This document shows positions 12,271 through 23,772 of a stretch of 64,000 nt of DNA, in pieces. This DNA comes from Solea solea (taxonomy: Eukaryota; Chordata; Actinopteri; Pleuronectiformes; Soleidae), in assembly GCF_958295425.1 (NCBI RefSeq), contig NC_081145.1:27501889-27565888 (forward strand), read 5' to 3'. How positions within the stretch are numbered: position 1 is the first letter of the stretch; each line of letters starts with the position of its first letter. The position numbers and the translations under genes are program-made. The notes beneath the pieces are model-generated. The model was not told the DNA's origin. It saw nothing but the letters and a program-made list of their open reading frames with translations, and did no database searches.

Positions 12271-13658
12271 AGGTCGGTTAGCGACAGGTCGGTTAGCCAC
12301 ATGCCGCTAGCAACACGTCAACTAGCGACATGTCGGTTAGCTAAAGGTTGATTCACGACATGCCGGTTAGCAACATTTTGTAACCTTTAGTAAAAGGTCG
12401 GTTAGCGACAGGCCGGTTAGTGAAAGGTCAGTTAGCGACAGTTCCATTAGTGACAGGTCGGTTAGTGAAAGGTTGGTTAGCGACGGTTCGATTAGCGACA
12501 TGTCAGTTAGTGAAAGGTCAGTTAGCGACAGTTTGATTAGCGACATGTCAGTTAGTGAAAGGTCAGTTAGCAACATGTTGGTTAGTGAAAGGTCGGTTAG
12601 CGACATGTTGGTTAGTGAAAGGGTCAGTTAGCGACCGTTCGATTAGCGACATGTCGGTTAGTGAAAGGGTCCGTTAGCGACATGTCGTTTAGTGACAGGT
12701 CAGTTAGCGACAGTCCGATTAGCGACATGTCAGTTAGTGAAAGGTCAGTAAGCGACAGGTCGGTTAGCGACATGTCAGTTAGTGAAAGGTCAGTTAGCGA
12801 CAGTTCGGTTAGTGACATGTCAGTTAGTGAAAGGTCAGTAAGCGACAGCTCGGTTAGTGAAAGGTCAGTTAGCGACAGGTCGGTTAGTGAAAGGTCAGTT
12901 AGTGAAAGGTCAGTTAGCGACAGTTCGATTAGCGACATGTCGGTTAGTGAAAGGTCAGTTAGCGACAGTTCGATTAGCAACATGTCGGTTAGTGACAGTT
13001 CGATTAGCAACATGTAGGTTAGTGAAAGGTCGGTTAGTGAAAGGTTCAGTTAGCGACAGTTCGATTAGCGACATGTCGGTTAGTGAAAGGTCAGTTAGCG
13101 ACAGTCCGATTAGCGACATGTCAGTTAGCGACATGTCAGTTAGTGAAAGGTCAGTAAGCGACAGGTCGGTTAGCGACATGTCAGTTAGTGAAAGGTCAGT
13201 TAGCGACAGTTCGGTTAGTGACATGTCAGTTAGTGAAAGGTCAGTAAGCGACAGCTCGGTTAGTGAAAGGTCAGTTAGCGACAGGTCGGTTAGTGAAAGG
13301 TCAGTTAGTGAAAGGTCAGTTAGCGACAGTTCGATTAGCGACATGTCGGTTAGTGAAAGGTCAGTTAGCGACAGTTCGATTAGCAACATGTCGGTTAGTG
13401 ACAGTTCGATTAGCAACATGTAGGTTAGTGAAAGGTCGGTTAGTGAAAGGTTCAGTTAGCGACAGTTCGATTAGCGACATGTCGGTTAGTGAAAGGTCAG
13501 TTAGCGACAGTCCGATTAGCGACATGTCAGTTAGTGACAGGTCGGTTAGTGAAAGGTCAGTAAGCGATAGGTCGGTTAGCGACATGTCAGTTGGTGACAG
13601 GTCGGTTAGCGACATGTCAGTTGGTGACAGGTCAGTTAGCGACAGTTCGATCAGTGAC
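12271..13658. repeat. Satellite of 15-bp units with a 406-bp higher-order repeat
   Basis: About 90 tandem units follow the consensus GGTCAGTTAGCGACA, with variants ending GTGAAA or beginning GTTCGATTAG and TGTCGGTTAG. The left edge (12271-12420) is more diverged. Variant order is repeated: the block around 12610-13015 reappears almost unchanged 406 bp downstream. Because 15 is a multiple of three, several frames on both strands stay open for up to 188 codons, giving 5-residue repeats such as SERSV or SLTDL. No start context or splice signal supports translation. Confidence 0.97.
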
Positions 13659-14824
13659 AGAAACCCTAGTGAACAAATCTCTTCCATCAAATGACATGAA
13701 TTGTTGTGTTCAGACAACTTTGTTCACTGATTGTTTTCAGATCATAGAGTACTTTACTTCAAATAAGCTTTAAAAAAATAACAGACCGCAGCTTCTTTTT
13801 TTAAAACCCTCTATGTCACGTGACCCACTGACTCCAACTTATACCAGATGAGCCAAAAAGGTGTAAAAAAAAAAATCAAATGAATGATGGCTGAGTTCCA
13901 TTTAGCTTCTTCAGTTTCCTCAGTAACCTGAGTCTTTCCTGCCGCAACACGCTGCTGTATTTCTACCCTTCATCTGTATTATTTTATGTTTATTTTTTTA
14001 TATGCATATTTATGCTAATATTGTGGGAATTAAGGCAGTTTCCTGACACATAGGTTGTTAATCCGTCACTCTTTTTTTTCTTCTTGTTTTTAATGAAAGT
14101 TATATTCCGTGTTGTCCCTGAAGGGCGGCTCGGTTTTATCGTAACTGGAAAATCTCGTTCCTGTGAAGTTATTGCTTCTGTGTTAATTAAAAACATTGCT
14201 GCCAATTTTCTTCTTCTTTTTTGATAGGACGGTTTTGTTTTAGATTCTGTCCCTGACATTTATTTGCCTGCGGTCTTTATTTAAGGAATAATGTAGTGAT
14301 TTGGCAGCATGGATGAAAAATGCAGCAGTTACACACCTGCTCTGTAAAAGCTTGATAAAAAAACACAAGGAAACTTGAGAAGCCGATGACCTCCGATCAA
14401 TAATGTGGAAGTACAGTTGCTGTGTGGTATTTCACACCTGAACGTAAAAAGAACTCTGGTTTTCTAACGTGAAAATATCTTTAAAAAACTCATATTATAA
14501 ACGTGGAATCATCCTGTGGTTAAATAAACATCGTGGAAGCTCGGCTGCTCCGGGAATCTAATGCATGTGATACAAAGTGCTGTGGATTTTAGTCAATTTC
14601 ACCACCTGATTTGCATGTTAATCTGTTTCCTTGTTCCTTGTCACTTTCTAAAGTGTGTGACTGACGAGCTCATGGCAGCTGCAGATTATTTCAGATTTAC
14701 TCACTCACAAGTTGTTTTTAATTCTGCTGTTTTGTATTAACAATCTTTGACTATTTTCCTGTGGCTTAAATATTAATTTTGTCTCAAAACCTCAGAATAA
14801 TCTCCACACTGACAGAAGAGTATT
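13659..14824. other. Gene-free, AT-rich, low-repeat stretch
   Basis: The sequence, especially 14280-14800, is AT-rich without obvious repeats and contains an octamer-like ATTTGCAT. It could hold conserved non-coding sequence, but alignment would be needed to say so. Confidence 0.4.
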
Positions 14825-14940
14825 AGGGAAAGAAAGAAAATTCTGAGAAAATTCTGACTTTAATCTCACAATTCCGATTTCTTTCTATCAATTCCAACTT
14901 TCTGACTTTAATCTCACAATTCTGACTTTAATACATTTTA
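14825..14940. repeat. Short array of TTCTGACTTTAATCTCACAA-type units
   Basis: Degenerate units containing 'ctgactttaatctcacaatt' are repeated about four times. They are the reverse complement of the GAATTCTGAGATTAAAGTCA units at 15898-16165 and 16795-17012. Confidence 0.75.
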
Positions 14941-15649
14941 TAACCATGATTTAAAATCTAAAGCCCAAATAAAGATACATTTTATGCAATGTTATTTAAA
15001 ACGTCGACACATTAATCTTAAACAAAAGGTTTTGAGGGAAACCGTCTGTGACGTCACACTCTGTCTTGTGTCTTTGTGTCTTTGTGTCCTCCGCTCTGTT
15101 CATGCGTCTGCAGTGGAAATCAAACTGCGGTCCCCATCAGTCCCGGGGGTTAATGCAGACTGACGTGGCAGAACAGCAGCTCCGGCCCGACAAGCTGTCT
15201 CTGCTTCATTATTTATGACGCGAGTGTCTTGCTCAGTGTCGGCTGATTTCGGAGACGACGTGGACGAATAAAAGAAGAACAACTACAATTTAAAAAGGAA
15301 AAATTGCTTAAATTAATAATAAACTCAATAAATCATGAGCTGTTTTATTCAGGGGTCAGTGCTCCACATAAGCTGTGGTGAAAGGTTAATGAGGAGGAGG
15401 CGGAGCCTCCGTGCAGAAGCTCTTTATCCCTTCGTCTCTCTAAGATTATAATCCGTGCACTTAAACCAACATACATCTCACATACTGACTCTCACTGGAA
15501 AACCTGCACTGCAGAAACCAGACAGATTTTAGCCACTTAACAAAATAAAATCTGTCAGATATCTTAAGAACATGTTCACTGATGTTTCCTCACTCTTACA
15601 CAGTCTTTTATGACCAGAGTTTGAACTTTGTGTCGTATCGTAAACTGTG

Positions 15650-15872
15650 AACTCTTCCCTGCACCAAAGTCCATCGAGAAAACCGAGGATTTTAACATCA
15701 CAGCACACGGGAGTTTTGATCCACTGCTGCCTCCATCGGTCAGGGCAAATGTCTTATTTTATTTATATTTCTTTAGACTTACTCTTTAGTGACACAAACT
15801 GACCACATGGGGCAGCAGTGGACCAGCAGCTCCCGTGTCCAGGGAGTTAAAAACACTGATTTTCTGTTTGGA
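15650..15872. mobile_element. Foldback MITE, copy 1
   Basis: The left arm reads CTGCACCAAAGTCCATCGAG and the right arm region reads ACTGATTTTCTGTTTGGA. In between are 'ccactgctgcctccatc' and its inverted partner 'ggggcagcagtggacc', so most of the element can fold on itself. The family recurs near 20527, 23298, 33490, 36753, 48778, 57590 and 59350, with half-copies elsewhere. Confidence 0.7.
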
Positions 15873-15897
15873 ATCAGTTAAATTCTGTTAAAATCAG

Positions 15898-16165
15898 AAA
15901 GTCAGAATTCTGAGATTAAAGTCACAAAATTGGAATTCTGAGATTAAAGTCAGAATTCTGAAATTAAAGTCTGAATTCTGAGATTAAAGTCAGAAAGTCG
16001 GAATTCTGAGATTGAAGTCAGAAAGTCGGAATTCTGAGATTGAAGTCAGAAAATCTGAATTCTGAGATTGAAGTCAGAAAGTCGGAATTCTGAGATTGAA
16101 GTCAGAAAATCTGAATTCTGAGATTGAAGTCAGAAAGTCGGAATTCTGTGATTAAAGTGGGAAAA
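15898..16165. repeat. Minisatellite, about 28-bp units
   Basis: Units of GGAATTCTGAGATTGAAGTC plus AGAAAGTC are repeated about nine times; most contain an EcoRI site. Confidence 0.9.
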
Positions 16166-16794
16166 AAACTGGTGGATTAGCCGCTGATGTTTGATGTGTT
16201 TTTATGTTTGTGACAATGTAAATGGAGCCACATCTGTCACCAGCTGTGTGTCACACACAGAGATTAAAAGGTCAAAGTAAATGTCTCACATCAGCTCTGA
16301 TATAAATGATAATCAGCACTTTAAACAGCCGTGCATCTCCTATTATAATCCAACTGTTAAAACACTGAGTGCTTTGCATTGTTGATACAATATTATAATG
16401 CCTATAGCACGGGTGCGTGTGTGTGTGGTGTCCTTCACGTTGTGGGGACCTAAATCTGTTTACACACAGTTACACACTTTACACATTAGAGGGACAAAAA
16501 TCAAGTTACCTTAATGTAAATTATTACATTTTTACGGTGAAGACATGTTTCAAAGTTAGGTTAAGGGGCTGAGGTTAGGGGATAAGATTAGGATTAGGCC
16601 AGTAGTAATTATGGTTAAATCTCCAGGAAATGAATATAAGTCGAGACAATGTCCTCTGAAGTCATGGAAACCAGTGTCACGCTAATTATTTTGCAAAAAC
16701 AACACACACACGCACACAGTGTCTTCCTGTGTGTAAGCTGCAGTTTACATCACATTACCAGTAAAAGTGTAAACACACACATTCTCACTGAGAA
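16166..16794. other. Gene-free stretch with a CA-associated repeat
   Basis: The part around 16430-16670 contains 'gtgtcctctgaagtcatgg'-like and 'taggggataagattaggatt' text of the dispersed CA-associated family. No gene is supported. Confidence 0.45.
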
Positions 16795-17012
16795 AAAAGT
16801 CAGAATTCTGAGAACAACATCAAAAAGTCGGAATTCTGAGGGTAAAGTGAGAAAGTTGGAATTCTGAGAGAAAACTCAGAATTCTGAGATTAAAGTTGTA
16901 ATTCTGAGAAAAAAAATCAGAATTATGAGGTTAAAGTCAGAAAATCGGAATTCTGAGGGAAAAAAGTCAGAATTCTGAAATTTAAAATCAGAAAGTCGGA
17001 AATCTGAGATTA
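16795..17012. repeat. Minisatellite related to 15898-16165
   Basis: About eight diverged units of the form GTCAGAATTCTGAGATTAAA with extra A runs. Confidence 0.85.
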
Positions 17013-17322
17013 CATTTTTTTTGCTTTGTTTCAAAAACATCTGTACATGTGGCCTTAATACTCCTCTGTCATTTTGGTTCTATTCCTAATGGAGACTCAA
17101 AAAAATCCTCTTGAACAGTTAAACTTGAAACAGTCCGTGTGTTCATACTTGATAAAACCTTAGTGAACTGTCTCTTTAAGTCTAAATAAAGATGTTTCTG
17201 TTGTCGTTACAGGTTTGTGAAGTTTCAAACGTGTGAAATCTGGTTGTTTGTAGAAGCTGATATGAAGAAAAAAAACAGACAGAGAGAAAGTGAAGAAGAA
17301 GAGACAGTTGATATCAAATCTG

Positions 17323-17359
<37 letters not shown>

Positions 17360-17885
17360 ATGAGAGTGAGTGTCGGCTAATTAAGAACCAGAGGTCATCA
17401 CAGCAACTGACGAGATCATCAGCGGGTTTGACAAAGGGCCGGACGGATTTTAAGGAGCTGTTAGAATGGAGCGTGCCGTGTCACATGACCACAGCCGTAT
17501 CCACTTCCACGTTAACATGAGAGGAAGATTAGCAGGATGACAATCATGAGACGACGAGACGATGCCTCAGGGAAACCACACAGTAATCTGATTCTCTGCT
17601 CCTCAGTCACGTCGTCTGATTAGTTGAAGTATGGAGGGGAGGGGCCTCTAACTCGAAATGACTTGACAGCCAATGAGCATCTCGTCTGGTCAGAAGGGGG
17701 TGGGGCAAATGGAAAAAGAGTTCCAAGTCCAACATTTGTTGGGACGGCAAATGAACTGAAAATTATATCATGATATTCTGTCATTGTAATATTTGACAGA
17801 ATTGGAAAATAAAAGCATTTTAAAAACTTATTTATTACACAAAATAACTTTTTATAAAACATAGATGATAGATAAGCATTTTTAT
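17013..17885. other. Gene-free stretch with a CA microsatellite
   Basis: (CA)n lies at about 17326-17358. The remainder shows no exon or recognised repeat. Confidence 0.5.
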
Positions 17886-18041
17886 ATAGATGGATAGTTG
17901 CTAGTTTGCTAGCATAGGTAGCTTAGATGGATGCTAGTTTGCTAGCATAGGTAGCTTAGATAGATGCTAGTTTGCTAGCATAGGTAACTTAGAAAGATGC
18001 TAGTTTGCTAGCATAGGTAGCTTAGATAGATGCTAGTTTGC
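17886..18041. repeat. 33-bp tandem repeat
   Basis: About 4.5 copies of a 33-bp unit containing CTAGTTTGCTAGCATAGGTA. The unit start CTAGTTTGCT occurs at 17901, 17934 and onward at 33-base steps. Each unit includes a GCTAG...CTAGC palindrome. Confidence 0.95.
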
Positions 18042-19399
18042 TACAGGATAAGGAAAATGTGTTAATCTTAAAACTTAACATAACTTGACTGGAATAAATA
18101 CAAAATTGCAAATGAATCAAATAAAAATGAATATTGCACATTAAAAGCATAATTTATTGCACTTAAGCCTGAAGATGGATGAATATTAACTGTTCTTGAG
18201 TTCAACTTAATCTCTAGCAATTCTGACCCAGTTTCCTGCAGGTACAGGTTATTAATTTACACATTTTTCCTTTGCATATTCTTTATATTTATATTGTGTA
18301 TGCATTTGTAAATATGTGTATTTCTTTGCAAATTTGTATATAAGAAGCAATTTGTCACCAAGATGTTCATAGGAAGTGATCATTAGTTATAAAAGAGTGA
18401 AGATGTGGTTGTATTTAATAAGTTTAAGCTCCTTCTTACTTCTTTTGTTTGTTTTTCCACAATTTAAAGTGTGTTGTGTTCACATGTTCATAATAAAGCC
18501 TTCATTCATTCATTCATTTAAGTCTTAATGTCTCTGTCTCCTGTCAGAGAGCAGGCAGCAGAGCAGCTGGTGACCTTTATTGTCATGGATAATTTTCATG
18601 GCTCTGTTGAAGCTCCGGGACCCAGAGAACTTTCACCGGATTTCCTCACCCTTTGTCTTGTAAATGTCACTTTGAAAGTACAATATGACTTAAACTCTGT
18701 CTATTTTTGGCCTTTTGCCGAATGTTTCATCTGCACATTTCCAGTCGTCTCATCAACCTCGTTGTGTATTTCTTCTGCTTTCAGGAATTCCCCCTTTCAC
18801 TGATGATCTTAAAGCTCGGGTTCTTGTTGAGTAAACACTTTCAGCTCTTGAGCTACATTTGATGTGTGTTTTCCTCATAAGACCACGTTCTTCCAGGCGG
18901 AAGTCACTTCTGTGGATTCAAGGCTTAGTCTGCAGACATCTCTCGACTCCAGTGAGGCTCGAATAATTCTGCACATGCCAAACATAGAACAGCGAGGTGT
19001 GTCGTCAACATCATCATCAACAGAACCAGGAAAACTGGCAGGGAAATTATAACCTTTGTAGAAACGTCTGGGACTCTGATGATCGGAATGAAGAGTGACG
19101 CCACACACGCGTGTCACTCTAACGCCTCACAGTGATTTACGGGCTCGAGGCAGAAGTTTCTGAGGTTCGTAGAGCGGCGTCTGTCAAGAGTTGATGAATC
19201 TTTGTAGGAACCCAGATTAATAACATTAACTCACATTAGTTAGTGTAAAACCTATGTTTGCACAGACAGGAAACTGTCTGAGTAACATTCTTTGAGAATA
19301 TTTTAAAATTGTTCAGGGGGCCACAACTTCAACTCCATCCATCTGTGTGGATGTTTGACACCAGAGTTTAAAACTTCAAGAAAACCTCAAAAATCAATG
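18042..19399. other. Gene-free stretch
   Basis: AT-rich. A short (ATTC)n run lies at 18498-18517. No exon with splice context is visible. Confidence 0.5.
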
Positions 19400-20080
19400 T
19401 CTCAACATTTGGCTACAGTGAATGCTAACTGAAATAAGCAATGTTAGCTGCTAATGTCAAACTCTAAAGTCACTGTGATTAGCAACGTTAGCTGCTAATG
19501 CCAAACTCTAAAGATACTGTGATTAGCAACGTTAGCTGCTACATCAAACTCTAAAGTCACTGCAATTAGCAATGTTAGCTGCTAATGTCAAACTATAAAA
19601 TCACTGTGATTAGCAACATTAGCTGCTAACGTCAAACTCTAAAGTCACTGTGATTAGATATAACGTTGTACCAATACCACAACGTTTGACACTAGCATTT
19701 GCTGTAGCTAATTATTGTTTTTGACATATTAGCAGCTACTGTGAGGAGACACCCTGCTATTGATTAGTTATTGTTAGTAGCTACATTAGCTAAATGCTGT
19801 GCTTACAGTATTTAACATGAGCAGCTTCTGTAGTTAATCACTTTGTCATCAGTGTTTGACATTAGCGGCTGCTGTAGCCAGACGTCGTGGAATTGATTAC
19901 ATGTTAATAGCTACATCGGCTAATGCTATGACATGGGTATAATAGCAGCTGGTGTTGCTAATCACAGTGGCTTTAGAGTTTGCGTTAGCGGCAACTGTGA
20001 TCGGGTCGGGTTTGTTTGGTTTGTTAGCATCTAGCGTAGCCAGGTGCTGTGGATAAGTGTTTGATGTTAGCGGTGTGGGT
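19400..20080. repeat. Foldback locus A built from 44-bp units
   Basis: From 19445 to about 19660, five direct units of about 44 bp carry GTTAGCTGCTAATGTCAAAC. From about 19670 to 20080 the same motif appears in inverted form, as in 'gtttgacattagcggctgct' and 'gttagtagctac'. The whole locus is therefore an imperfect inverted repeat. Locus B at 21535-22215 has the same layout. Confidence 0.75.
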
Positions 20081-20526
20081 GACTCGACACTTTTTAGACG
20101 ACCCCCTGACGAACATGTGAGGGCGTGTGTATTACTGAACGGTAACATAACCTGTGTGTGTGCTCACCCCCGTCCTCTGTGGTCTCCGTTTCATCCTGTC
20201 ACAAGTAATGCACGAGTTCATGCAAGAGTGAGATCAGGAAACGGCAATTAAACACAACTCTGCATGACGAGTGTGATACAACGGCAAACACACACACACA
20301 CACACACACAGTGACGCTGCTGTGCAGCCTGAAGGGACGCAGACAATATTTCCATCCAAAAACTTTTACATGGAACCTAATCCTGTGTGCGGAGAACGCG
20401 CTCAGCCAGAGGCTAATTGTCCTGAAACTGAGAACCTGTCACTAAATCTACTCATACTTGACTCCACCAAGTGTTATCTTACTGTTACGCAGCTTTCTTC
20501 TTACTGGAAAGTCAAGTTTGTAAAGC
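20081..20526. other. Gene-free stretch with a CA microsatellite
   Basis: (CA)n at about 20287-20310; nothing else is supported. Confidence 0.5.
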
Positions 20527-20792
20527 GCTCACTCTCCTGCACCAAACCCTATTGAGAAAATCATCAATTTTGCATTACAGCACACAGGGATCGTTCATTC
20601 ATTCATCAGTAAGTTCAAATGTCTTCATTTTAAAATGTCTTCATTCGTTTTAAGTCTTTTATTTGGCTTAACCGAAGTGACTTAAACAGACCAAACGAGG
20701 CAGCATTAGACGAGTAGCTCCTGTTGTCCTGTGAGCTAAAATCACTCACTTTCTGAATGGACTTTGGTGCAGGAGAAAGAGTGGTTTAAAAA
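20527..20792. mobile_element. Foldback MITE, copy 2
   Basis: The left arm is CACTCTCCTGCACCAAACCC and the right arm is GGACTTTGGTGCAGGAGAAA, clear inverted repeats. It shares internal text with the other copies, such as 'gaggcagcattagac'. Confidence 0.8.
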
Positions 20793-21309
20793 CTTTAGTT
20801 TTCAGTTACAAAAGGTTGTCTAACCCAATTTAATTGGCATAGAATGAGGAGCAATCAAAATTCAAATAATTAATTACACTGTTTGAAATCACAATTATGA
20901 TTTAAGTCATGACGCTCACACTGAATGAAAGCTCGCATACGTTAAAGTAGGTTTTTGCAGTTTATTTCAACGCTAACAGTAACAATGTGCTGACTGGTGA
21001 GTTTTTTTGTATTGTTCTCTGACCATGTGACATAAGTGATCTACACACACACACACACACACGAGTGTTTTCATTATTTGATCACAAGCTAAATAACCAC
21101 AGTCTCTTTATAAGTGTTTTTTTTACCAGGTTCTAACTTTCAAACATGTAAGACAACATGACAACAGTCGGACAAAGACACATGTTTTCTTGTGTGGGTG
21201 TGCAGGTGTTTGAAGGAAAACTAACACGATGACTTTGCAGCAAATGTTTTCAGGATGTTCCAAAAAAAAAAAGTGAACTGAGGCTTAAAATAGTTTCATC
21301 TCACAGTGT

Positions 21310-21371
<62 letters not shown>

Positions 21372-21534
21372 CACTGAGGGATTTCTAAAAGAGGCTGTTT
21401 CTCCAGAAAGCATCAGTGTTAGCACAGGTTTCTCCCACTCTGGAAACACACTAAGTGAAGCACTTAAACAATGTGACTGGGATTATTTTTGACAAGATTT
21501 CACACAACAAGCAAACTTGATATTATATATTGTA
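20793..21534. other. Gene-free stretch with CA microsatellites
   Basis: (CA)n at about 21043-21062 and a pure tract of about 29 units at 21312-21369. No gene is supported. Confidence 0.6.
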
Positions 21535-22215
21535 TAGCAGCTAACGTTGTTAACTAATACTGCAAAGTCTGGCTACATTAGCTGCTAACATTAACTATCA
21601 ATGTCTCGCCTTTTGGCTACAGTAGCTGCTAACGTCAAACATCATTGTCTCCACATTTGGCTAAAGTAGCTGCTAACGTCAAACATCATTGTCTCCACAT
21701 TTGGCTAAAGTAGCTGCTAACATCAAACATTATTGTCTCCACATTTGGCTAAAGTAGCTGCTAACGTCAAACCAATACCACAAGTCTGGCTTCTGACATT
21801 CCGACACACAGTCTGACATTAGCCGCTGCTATAGCCAGACGCCATTGATTTGACTAGATGTTAATAGCTACATTGGCTAAATGCTATGGCATCAGTGTTT
21901 AAAGTTAGCAACTAATGTAGGCAGACACTGTTGCGCTAGTGTTTAACAATAGGAGCTATAGTTATAACCATGGCTGGCTTTACTGTAGAGTTTGACGTTA
22001 GCAGCCACTTTATCCAAATGTTGTGGTATCAGTGATTGATGTTAGCAGCTACTTTAGCTAAATGCTATGTTAACGGTATTTGACATGCGCCGCTTCAGTA
22101 GCTAATCACTGTGGCATATGGTTTTGTTTTGATTGTTTTTGTTAGCATCTTGTGTAACCCAACGTTGTGGTATCAGTGTTTGATGTTAGCAGCTATACTA
22201 ACATGTAGCTAGCAA
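21535..22215. repeat. Foldback locus B built from 44-bp units
   Basis: Between about 21590 and 21770, 44-bp direct units read CTAAAGTAGCTGCTAACGTC. From 21790 to 22215 the motif is inverted, as in 'gacattagccgctgctatag'. The phrase 'gttaatagctacattggcta' also occurs, slightly changed, in locus A. Confidence 0.75.
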
Positions 22216-23297
22216 CAATAGCTGTTGCGCTCCCTACAGGCAGAAAAGTGAAGTACAAAACATTTTTTTAAAGCAAATCTAGTAGAAGATCAAGTTTGAT
22301 TATGTTGTTAATCAGATGAAATAAACAATTACAGAGAAATTGTTCAGTCCTTTTGACTTTAAACATAAATTACATATTTTTTACGCTCTTGTTTTACATA
22401 ATTACTGAATATTTATAGATTATTTGATCCCTGAAAATCCCTTGAACAAAGTAGATTTGTTTGTTTCTGGTTTGTTTGTCGTTGATTATGTTCAGTTATT
22501 AATTATTTCTTAAGTAGTTTCTGGTGGGGAACAATAATATTATGCTTTCTGGGGAAACAAGCTGCCATCAGAACAGTAACCATGGTAACGACCCACATTT
22601 AAAGGCACACATACTCCACCAATGTTGCACATAAAAGTCACTTTAGTCGTGGTGAGAGGAGATGGTTCTGTATCTCTGACAACAGTGTGATGACACTTGA
22701 AACAAGTTGCATACTGGGAAATGTAGGATTACAGTGATTGATTCTGAAGCTTGTTACTAAAAATAAGGATATATCTCTGCCTCTGTTGCTTCAGCTGTAA
22801 ATGCTCTAATGTATTTTTTCTTAAATTGAAGGAATAATAAGTTTCCTGTGATTTCAACATCTGGTTCCCACCCCCCAAAAAGAGATGGTAAGTTATTATT
22901 TTTTGTTTATAACATGTGTATCTTTGAATTTCCTTGTTAAACACTGGATTATAACACTCTGGGAAACAATCAATACCACTCTCATGTGACGTAAACATGG
23001 ATCTATAGTTGAAAGCTGTGATGGAATTGTTCCGTGAGCTGTGAGGGTTCCACACTAAAACTGAATAAATATGACGTTTACACTTATACTGACGATAATG
23101 TGCTTTGCTGAGGGATCATCGATTCATAATGTGCACTTTAATTTTTCAACATTTGGCATTTTCTCTGAAGTCACACTGTTTTCCTTCCCCACTCGAGTGT
23201 CATTAACCTTAAAGGGATTGTTAATCTGTTTATTACATACCAGTAATCTCAAGAACATGTTCACCACTTAAATGTCCTTTTATCACGTTTGTACAGT
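22216..23297. other. Gene-free stretch, possible RASSF10 3' flank
   Basis: No exon is supported. A TTTATT at 23229-23234 reads AATAAA on the minus strand, about 540 bases past the RASSF10 stop. It is a possible but unproven polyadenylation signal. Confidence 0.35.
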
Positions 23298-23512
23298 GTT
23301 TTCCTCTCGTGCACCAAACCCCATTGAGAAAATCTGCACTTGTAGAGCACAGGGACACAGGAGCTCCTGTGCTGCCGCTGCCTCCTTTGGTCAGTTTGGG
23401 ACATTTGGGTAAATCAGAACTCTGGACAAAAGGACACATTTGAACGCAGCGGTGGATCAACAGCTCCTCAAATCACTGATTTTCTCTCTGCAGTTTGGTG
23501 CAGGTGACACAA
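23298..23512. mobile_element. Foldback MITE, copy 3, in the RASSF10 3' flank
   Basis: Arms CGTGCACCAAACCCCATTGA and CTGCAGTTTGGTGCAGGTGA bracket the usual core. It lies about 260 bases beyond the RASSF10 stop codon, so it may be part of the 3' untranslated region. Confidence 0.75.
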
Positions 23513-23772
23513 ACCTCTGAGATAACATGACAAACAGATTCCTCAGAGTGTCTCCCTCCTGTGAGGACAATAATATGAGCTAATAAGTGATCTACTTTGT
23601 TGACTCTCCTCTTGGAGGTCAAAGGTCAGCATCAAGGCCCTCAGCTTATTGTGCAACGGCTACATAAGAGAAATTATTGCTATAGAACGACAGCGTCCAC
23701 GCTCCCAGTATTTCCAACACTGATTTCTCTGCCCCTGAGTTTTTTTTTCCTGTTTTTGACTCTGTGTGAAAC

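Noticed and set aside
12661..13694. Long open frames on both strands (up to 188 codons) at 12.4-13.7 kb
   Set aside because: They are translations of 15-bp satellite units; no splice sites, start context or non-repetitive part.
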